Below are positions 6,416-11,374 of a DNA stretch of 11,374 nt, piece after piece. How positions within the stretch are numbered: position 1 is the first letter of the stretch; each line of letters opens with the position of its first letter. The stretch is from CAZUZS01 sp964624795 (GTDB lineage Bacteria; Calditrichota; Calditrichia; RBG-13-44-9): the NCBI GenBank assembly GCA_964624795.1, contig CAZUZS010000107.1:1-11374 (forward strand). The letters run 5' to 3'. The translations under genes and the position numbers were made by a program. The notes beneath the pieces are model-generated. The model ran no database searches and was not told where the DNA came from. It worked only from the letters and a program-made list of their open reading frames with translations.

Positions 6416-7378
6416 TTATTTGACGGATTCATACAATTCCTCCCGCCTTACCGGATCGATTCCGGCCCGGTGAAATTGAAGCGTTCCGGCCAGAATAGCC
6501 ATCTCAACGGATTGCAGCAGACTCATTCCTTCCGCCAGACAGGCCGCCGCGATAGCGGTTACCTGGTCACCGCAGCCGGTTTCATCCCGCACTCCCACCT
6601 CCCCCACTTGGGGTACAGCAATATGCCGGCCGGTTTCACCATCAAAAAAATAGCCGCCCTTGTCACCATGTGTAATCAGGACATTTTGAACGCCCCGTTC
6701 CAGGATATTCCCGGCAGCTATTTCCGCTGATTTAAAATCGCCGATTGTCAGACCGGTAACGATCCTGGCTTCATGTTCATTTGGCTTGAAAAGGAAGATC
6801 CTTTCGTTCAGCAGCTCATCAATAGGCTCGCTAATGCCGCCTGGATCCAGCACCACCCGGATTCCGCTTTCCGCTGCCTTCTCGATAGCATATTTGGCGG
6901 TTGGGATGGGAATTTCCAGCGCCAATATCATGATCTTCTTCCCGATGGAATTCGAAAACAAAGTGCTGGCATTGTCAATATCCTCCCTGCTGAAATCGGC
7001 ATTTATGCCAGGGAGGACGTAAATCTGGTTTCGCCCGTTTATATCCACCGGAATGAGCGCAATTCCCGGATGTTTCTTCCCGGCAGCCTCAAAATCCAGG
7101 ATATTCACAAATGAAGTGTCAACCCCCGCTTGTGTTAATGAATCCAGCGGAATCTTCCATAGTCCGAAAGGATCCCGGCTACTGCGGCCAATCATGGCTA
7201 CCGCGTTCCGACCAAGATAGGCAGCCGCCATTTGCGCCATGTTGCGGGCCTTTCCACCCGGCCCAATCCTCAACTCGCCGCCCAGGGTGAGTTCACCCGG
7301 CGCCAGCAATTTATCCACTCCCAGGCCTACAATATCAGTATTCAAACCGCCGGGAACAATCACAAGATGCTCTTTCAT
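6416..7378 (-). CDS. PfkB/ribokinase-family sugar kinase
   Basis: A 320-residue PfkB-family kinase, about the usual ribokinase length. Visible motifs are 'GGLNTD' (10-15), where ribokinases hold the sugar, 'GPGGKARNMA' (39-48), the PfkB GGK-x-x-N signature, 'LDPGG' (177-181), 'KPNEHEA' (198-204), and the C-terminal signature 'DETGCGDQVTA' (265-275) with catalytic base Asp271 and the anion hole. The usual GAGD reads GCGD here, a tolerated variation. It should phosphorylate a sugar or nucleoside at a primary hydroxyl; ribokinase is the closest general reading, but substrates in this family cannot be told from motifs, and a fructose or deoxy-sugar kinase is possible. The ATG at 7378 has only a distant AGGA ribosome site. 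It is the first gene of the minus-strand group, divergent from the binding-protein gene, with a 76-base operator-containing gap before the xylulokinase. Confidence 0.88.
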   Translation of the reverse strand: MKEHLVIVPGGLNTDIVGLGVDKLLAPGELTLGGELRIGPGGKARNMAQMAAAYLGRNAVAMIGRSSRDPFGLWKIPLDSLTQAGVDTSFVNILDFEAAGKKHPGIALIPVDINGRNQIYVLPGINADFSREDIDNASTLFSNSIGKKIMILALEIPIPTAKYAIEKAAESGIRVVLDPGGISEPIDELLNERIFLFKPNEHEARIVTGLTIGDFKSAEIAAGNILERGVQNVLITHGDKGGYFFDGETGRHIAVPQVGEVGVRDETGCGDQVTAIAAACLAEGMSLLQSVEMAILAGTLQFHRAGIDPVRREELYESVK

Positions 7379-7759
7379 TAGCCAGTCCGATTCCTAATTG
7401 ATTGTTTCGAAAACAACTGCAAAACAGTCAAATATATTATTTCGCTGCCTCTTTATCAATTTCATTTCTTAAAAAAAACTTACAACCAGCTATCTAACAA
7501 ACTCAAAACAACCATATTTAATTTTCGTTGATTTCAGTCATTGCATTTCCTATATTCACGTGCGGTAAGTTATTAATTTTATGAGTGTTCCATTGCATTC
7601 TGTTACGACTTTATGAAGAACCAGTTCACTTCACGGATTTTCTATCTTTAAGACCTGATTTTTAGTTAATCCCAAGACAGATTTTTTCAGTTAAACACAA
7701 TCAAGAAGGTTTTCTCTGTCATTAAATCATGAATTCGAATCTTTAAATGCGAGGTTTTT
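7379..7759. promoter_or_regulatory. Divergent intergenic control region
   Basis: This AT-rich 381-base gap separates the two divergent groups and must carry promoters for both. I see no convincing gene, RNA or riboswitch fold in it. At the left end lies an inverted repeat (7402-7416) near a -35-like TTGACT on the minus strand (7426-7431). At the right end, the binding-protein gene has the ribosome site GCGAGG (7749-7754) five bases before its ATG, and an 8-base palindrome ATTCGAAT at 7733-7740. Promoter boxes for the plus-strand group are not clear by eye. Confidence 0.5.
7402..7416. promoter_or_regulatory. Candidate operator: inverted repeat TTGTTT-CGA-AAACAA
   Basis: Perfect 6-base arms flank a CGA centre, 24 bases upstream of the PfkB kinase start. 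On the minus strand it falls where the -10 region would be for the TTGACT at 7426-7431 (17-base spacing gives a poor GAAACA box), so binding here could repress the kinase promoter. It resembles CG-centred LacI-family sites but differs from the operator at 6371-6386, so two regulators may be involved. AT-rich composition makes a chance origin possible. Confidence 0.35.
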
Positions 7760-8689
7760 ATGTTTAAGCAAATTATCCTTTTCCTGACGATTGCATTGGG
7801 GATGAGCACATTCCTCAGTTGTCAAAAGAATGCAGAGAGCAAAAAATATGTAATCGGTTTTTCGCAGTGCAATAGTGCGGAGCCGTGGCGGGAAGCGATG
7901 AATAAGAGAATCCGGGATGAGGCAGCCCTGCATCCTGAAATCGAGTTGATCATTTCCGACGCGCAGCAGGATAATTCCAAACAGGTAGCAGATGTGGAAA
8001 ACTTCATTGTGAACGAAGTGGATATGCTTATCATCTCGCCCAACGAGGCCCAGCCGCTCACTGCCGTGGTTGAGAAAGCGTATAACAAGGGAATTCCGGT
8101 TATCGTGCTGGACCGCAAGATTCTATCCGATGCCTACACCGTTTTCATTGGCGCGAACAACGTGCAGATCGGCGAAGCCGCCGGACAGTATGCCGCGAAA
8201 CTGCTGAACGGAAAAGGAAATGTGGTAGAGATCTGGGGATTGAAAGGCTCTACTCCGGCACAGGAGCGTCATGAAGGTTTTATCAAAGGAATCTCCGGCT
8301 ACCCGGATATAAAAATTATCTACGAGCAGGACGGTGCCTGGCTGCGGCGCAAGGGACGGGAGATCATGGAAAATGCCTTGCAGCGCTTTGAGAAAATCGA
8401 CATGGTTTATGGGCACAACGATCCCATGGCGATGGGGGCGTTCATCGCTGCGCAGAATGCCAACCGGCAGAAAGATATGTATTTCATCGGAATTGACGGA
8501 CTGCCCGGTCCGGAAGGGGGCGCACAGGCGGTGCTCAACGGCGAGCTGAATGCCACCTTCCTCTATCCCACCGGGGGCAGAGAAGCGATTCAGACCGCAA
8601 TGAAAATCCTGCAGGGTGAAAAGGTGGAGAAGAATATCACGCTTAAAACCGCTACCATCGATTCGTCGAATGCAAAGGATTTTATCTGA
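7760..8689 (+). CDS. Periplasmic sugar-binding lipoprotein (Peripla_BP_4 / LacI-like type I fold)
   Basis: A 309-residue type I periplasmic binding protein. Residues 1-20 form a hydrophobic signal ending in the lipobox 'FLSC', with Cys21 as the predicted lipidation site. The mature part begins 'YVIGFSQCNSAEPWREAMN' (30-48) and continues with 'LIISPNEAQPL' (90-100), 'GIPVIVLDRK' (111-120), 'VYGHNDPMAMGA' (216-227) and 'FIGIDGLPGPEGG' (242-254), the normal sugar-contact and hinge segments of the ribose/galactofuranose-binding group. The opening and the final 'TIDSSNAKDF' also resemble the sensor domains of Bacteroidota hybrid two-component proteins, but this protein ends there with no kinase. 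It is expected to capture a pentose or hexose outside the inner membrane. Start chosen at 7760 after GCGAGG. The ribulokinase gene follows 151 bases downstream. No ABC permease or ATPase is present in the window, so transport or sensing partners must be elsewhere. Confidence 0.88.
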   Translation: MFKQIILFLTIALGMSTFLSCQKNAESKKYVIGFSQCNSAEPWREAMNKRIRDEAALHPEIELIISDAQQDNSKQVADVENFIVNEVDMLIISPNEAQPLTAVVEKAYNKGIPVIVLDRKILSDAYTVFIGANNVQIGEAAGQYAAKLLNGKGNVVEIWGLKGSTPAQERHEGFIKGISGYPDIKIIYEQDGAWLRRKGREIMENALQRFEKIDMVYGHNDPMAMGAFIAAQNANRQKDMYFIGIDGLPGPEGGAQAVLNGELNATFLYPTGGREAIQTAMKILQGEKVEKNITLKTATIDSSNAKDFI

Positions 8690-8840
8690 AACTCCTTTTT
8701 GGCAAAAGTCGATATTCCGGCAATCTTCCCGGAAGCCAAAATACTGGGATATTTGCACAAGAGAATCTGGAAAGCTTGCGGGGAGTTGGGGCGCTTAAGT
8801 TCTGACGCATGAAAAAACCTCAGAAAGCGGAGACTGCACC

Positions 8841-10514
8841 ATGGAAAAAATGTATTCCTTGGGAATCGATTTCGGAACCAATTCCGTCCGGGCGCTGATC
8901 CTTGACCTGGGCTCCGGAGAAGAGATCGCTTCGGAGACGGCGGAATACTCTTCCGGCGAGAAAGGGATTTTACTGGAAAACAGCAATCCCCATCTGGCCC
9001 GACAGAACCCGGCTGATTATCTGGCCAGCATGGAAAGGGCAGTCTCACAGACGGTTTCCATGGCAAAAGAAAAGAGTGTTCCGCCCGATCAGATCGTGGG
9101 AATTGGCACCGGCGCCACCGGCTCCACTCCCCTGCCAGTGGACAAGAACGTGCAACCCCTTGCCTTCCATCCCGAATTCAATAATAATCTGAATGCTCAG
9201 GCGTGGCTGTGGCGGGATCATACTTCCGTAGAAGAAGCGCAGGCAATCACCTCGCTGGCAGCGGACATCAGGCCGCAGTATCTGAAGAAGTGCGGTGGCG
9301 CCTATTCGCCGGAATGGTTCTTCTCGAAAATATTTCATTGTTTTCACGCCGACCGCCCGGTTTTTGACGCCGCCTATTCCTGGATTGAACAGTCGGATTA
9401 CATTTCGGCTGTGCTCTGTGGCATCAAAGATATCAGAAAAGTACAACGGAATGTCTGTGCGGCGGGGCATAAAGCTATGTACAACCTGAACTGGGACGGG
9501 CTGCCCGACCGAGAATTCCTGGCTCAATTGGCGCCGGAAATGGGCGACTTACGGGAAAGGCTGTATGAACAAACCCACACGGCCGATATGCAAGCCGGGA
9601 AGCTGTGCAAGGAATGGGCGGAGAAATTCGGTTTGCCGGCAGGAATTCCGCTTGCCGTGGGCGCAATTGATGCCCATGTTGGAGCCATCGGTTCAGGGGT
9701 CGGGAAGGGAATTCTGGTAAAAATAATCGGCACCTCCACCTGCGATATCATGGTGTATCCCAATAACGAGAAATTGGAGGATATTCCCGGTGTTGCCGGA
9801 ATTGTTGATGGTTCGGTGCTTCCCGGTTACACCGGCATCGAGGCCGGTCAGTCGGCAGTTGGCGATATTTTCAACTGGTTCGTTTCGCGTGTTTTGGATG
9901 AGGGCGACGCATATCACGCCCGGCTTACCGAAGCCGCTGCCGAATTAAAAGCAGGACAAAGCGGGCTTCTCGCGCTGGACTGGAATAATGGCAACCGCAA
10001 CATTTTGGCAGACCACAACCTGACCGGCCTGCTGGTGGGTCAGACGCTTCACACTGCTGATTTTGAAATCTACCGGGCACTTATTGAAGCTACCGCTTTT
10101 GGCGCCCGTAGAATTATCGAGCGCATGGAAGAATATGGTGTTAAGATAGACAAGGTAATCAACTGCGGCGGAATTGCCGAGAAAAACCCGTTGGCCATGC
10201 AAATCTATGCGGATGTAATTGGCCGCCCCATGGAAATCGCCCAAAGCGCGCAGACGGTGGCATTGGGAGCGGCAATTCTGGGTGGCGCTACTGCCCTGAA
10301 AGGTAAACCGGGATTTGGCAGCGTCGAAGAAATCCAGCAGCGTGTGTGCCGCGTGAAAGAGAAAATTTACCAGCCGGAACGGGATGCAACACTGATCTAC
10401 AATCAGCTATATGATATCTATAAAAAACTGCACGATGCTTTCGGAACCAAGGATTCTCCAATCTCCCTCTACCCGGTGATGAAAGAGCTGTTAAAAATCA
10501 AAAGATCAGTTTGA
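8841..10514 (+). CDS. araB: L-ribulokinase AraB (FGGY family)
   Basis: The 557-residue protein has the full length and signatures of AraB, which phosphorylates L-ribulose to L-ribulose 5-phosphate in arabinose catabolism. Seen: 'GIDFGTNSVRAL' (8-19), 'LWRDHTS' (123-129), 'QSDYISAVLCG' (184-194), the catalytic region 'VGAIDAHVGAIG' (273-284) with Asp277, 'KIIGTSTCDI' (294-303), 'GIEAGQSAVGDIFNWF' (332-347), 'ALDWNNGNR' (378-386), and 'NCGGIAEKNPLAMQIYADVIG' split over 441-461. These longer AraB-specific stretches separate it from xylulokinase and glycerol kinase. GGAG (8829-8832) lies 8 bases before the ATG at 8841; an ATG at codon 4 is a less likely start. L-arabinose isomerase (araA) and ribulose-phosphate epimerase (araD) are not in the window, so either they lie elsewhere or this kinase serves another ketopentose. 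Confidence 0.95.
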   Translation: MEKMYSLGIDFGTNSVRALILDLGSGEEIASETAEYSSGEKGILLENSNPHLARQNPADYLASMERAVSQTVSMAKEKSVPPDQIVGIGTGATGSTPLPVDKNVQPLAFHPEFNNNLNAQAWLWRDHTSVEEAQAITSLAADIRPQYLKKCGGAYSPEWFFSKIFHCFHADRPVFDAAYSWIEQSDYISAVLCGIKDIRKVQRNVCAAGHKAMYNLNWDGLPDREFLAQLAPEMGDLRERLYEQTHTADMQAGKLCKEWAEKFGLPAGIPLAVGAIDAHVGAIGSGVGKGILVKIIGTSTCDIMVYPNNEKLEDIPGVAGIVDGSVLPGYTGIEAGQSAVGDIFNWFVSRVLDEGDAYHARLTEAAAELKAGQSGLLALDWNNGNRNILADHNLTGLLVGQTLHTADFEIYRALIEATAFGARRIIERMEEYGVKIDKVINCGGIAEKNPLAMQIYADVIGRPMEIAQSAQTVALGAAILGGATALKGKPGFGSVEEIQQRVCRVKEKIYQPERDATLIYNQLYDIYKKLHDAFGTKDSPISLYPVMKELLKIKRSV

Positions 10515-10519
10515 TGGAT

Positions 10520-10539
10520 TGTCAGAATTCATTCTGACA
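10520..10539. other. Perfect 9-base inverted repeat between araB and the GH2 gene
   Basis: TGTCAGAAT-TC-ATTCTGACA lies 5 bases after the araB stop. It could fold as an RNA hairpin (about 8 pairs with a small loop) or be a dimeric protein site. A T-run occurs only at about 10559-10565, roughly 20 bases downstream, which is too far for a classic intrinsic terminator. It may stabilise the 3' end of araB mRNA or control the GH2 gene. Confidence 0.5.
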
Positions 10540-10582
10540 GGAATTCGACTAAACAAACTTTTTTTAAAATGAGGCCTCTCCA

Positions 10583-11374
10583 ATGCATCATTCCAAGCTC
10601 GCAATATTAGTTATGTTCTTTTTAATCTCGCAGCTTTTTCCCTACACCCGTCCCGATGCTGTCTCCTTTTCCGGGCAATGGTCATTTTTGGCGGTTCCGC
10701 CGCTGCACGACATTGTGAAAGATCGTTCCGGCTCCTTCGATCCTCCGCAATATGACCCCACGGTGGAGGAAGTAATCCCGGAAGCTGCCCGCAGCGATCC
10801 GAATGCAGCAATCCCCAAACAGGCGGAGTGGAAGCCCATCGCTGTTCCGGCGGCGTGGGAGCAAACCGCCGGAATCGATTTCAACGGCGCCGGCTGGTAC
10901 CGTAAGGAAATTACCATTCCCGATAACTGGCTGCAGGGCGAACAGAGGGTCTGGATTGAATTCGACGCAGTTGCCACAGTCGCCGGGGTTTGGCTGAATG
11001 GCAAATGGCTGGGCGGCCACGCCGGAGATTATGCACGCTGGCGGCTGGAATGCGGTTCTGCTGCACAGCCTGGCAAAAATGAATTACTGGTTTATGTGGA
11101 CGAGCTGCCCGGCCATATTTTCCAGGGATTTCTCAGCGTTGTGGCGCCCCACCACGGTGGCATCTGGCAGGATGTTCGGATTTACCGAACCGGTTCGGCT
11201 GCAGTAAAACCGGATGGCATTCATGTACAGGCAAATCCGGAAAATGGCAAGATCACAACGACGGTTGCGCTTGATGGAAAGCGGAGCGAGAGCGATCCCG
11301 CACCGGAGCTGATCATCCGTAATTTAGGAAAAAATTCGAAAGTGGTGATGAAAACCTCCAAATTTGCATTTCGC
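10583..11374 (+). CDS. Secreted glycoside hydrolase family 2 protein, N-terminal part only
   Basis: Read by hand: open for 264 codons from the ATG at 10583 to the right edge, so the catalytic domain is missing. Residues 1-26 look like a signal peptide, with basic His-His-Ser-Lys followed by a long hydrophobic run. The rest matches the GH2 N-terminal jelly-roll sugar-binding domain: 'FSGQWSFLAVP' (29-39), 'WKPIAVPAAWEQ' (83-94), 'GAGWYRKEITIPDNW' (102-116), 'VAGVWLNGKWLGGHAGDY' (133-150), 'GKNELLVYV' (164-172) and 'GGIWQDVRIYR' (192-202). A second beta domain begins near 210. Family members hydrolyse beta-galactosides, beta-glucuronides, beta-mannosides or arabinosides, and the N-terminus cannot decide which. 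GAGG at 10571-10574 lies 8 bases before the ATG. Its position after araB suggests it releases the sugar used by the cluster. Residues 41-80 form a charged, proline-rich insertion between the first strands. Confidence 0.87.
   Translation, partial: MHHSKLAILVMFFLISQLFPYTRPDAVSFSGQWSFLAVPPLHDIVKDRSGSFDPPQYDPTVEEVIPEAARSDPNAAIPKQAEWKPIAVPAAWEQTAGIDFNGAGWYRKEITIPDNWLQGEQRVWIEFDAVATVAGVWLNGKWLGGHAGDYARWRLECGSAAQPGKNELLVYVDELPGHIFQGFLSVVAPHHGGIWQDVRIYRTGSAAVKPDGIHVQANPENGKITTTVALDGKRSESDPAPELIIRNLGKNSKVVMKTSKFAFR

Noticed and set aside
8123..8758. 211-codon open frame on the minus strand
   Set aside because: It is antisense to the clearly assigned binding-protein gene, has no ribosome site and no family motif.
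1..11374. CRISPR array, tRNA, rRNA, transposase or phage genes
   Set aside because: No regularly spaced repeats, cloverleaf-like segments or recombinase/transposase motifs were seen on either strand.

Overview
The window comes from a Gram-negative bacterium of roughly balanced base composition. The evidence is a lipoprotein-type solute-binding protein with a lipobox, a secreted glycoside hydrolase, and Shine-Dalgarno sites in front of most genes. A dedicated corrinoid methyl-transfer module points to anaerobic or fermentative life. Spacers that look like eroded dispersed repeats would fit an uncultivated lineage of the Bacteroidota/Calditrichota (FCB) kind, but no marker gene here fixes the taxonomy.

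Layout. Two divergent gene groups are separated by a 381-base regulatory gap (7379-7759). The minus-strand group reads from 7378 leftward: a PfkB/ribokinase-family sugar kinase, a xylulokinase of the XYLB type, a corrinoid (B12) protein, a stand-alone MetH-type reactivation-domain protein, a D-lyxose/D-mannose isomerase of the cupin fold, and two different uroporphyrinogen-decarboxylase-like (MtaA/CmuA superfamily) methyltransferases. The last of these runs off the left edge. The plus-strand group reads rightward: a periplasmic sugar-binding lipoprotein, L-ribulokinase (araB), and a secreted glycoside hydrolase family 2 enzyme that runs off the right edge.

How the genes may work together. Lyxose isomerase plus xylulokinase form a short route from D-lyxose to D-xylulose 5-phosphate; the isomerase could alternatively act on mannose. 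In between sits a nearly complete corrinoid methyltransferase kit: corrinoid protein, reactivator and two URO-D-type methyltransferases. The simplest joint reading, which is inference, is a pathway that strips a methyl group from an O-methylated sugar (or other methylated carbohydrate) through B12 and then isomerises and phosphorylates the freed sugar. The secreted GH2 enzyme and binding protein would release and capture the sugar. This coupling is the main novelty candidate.

Regulation. A 16-base palindrome, ATGTTA-CCGA-TAACAT, lies immediately upstream of the xylulokinase and matches the operator pattern of LacI-family GntR-type regulators. A second short inverted repeat lies upstream of the PfkB kinase. 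No regulator gene, transporter permease, tRNA, rRNA, CRISPR array or insertion sequence was found.
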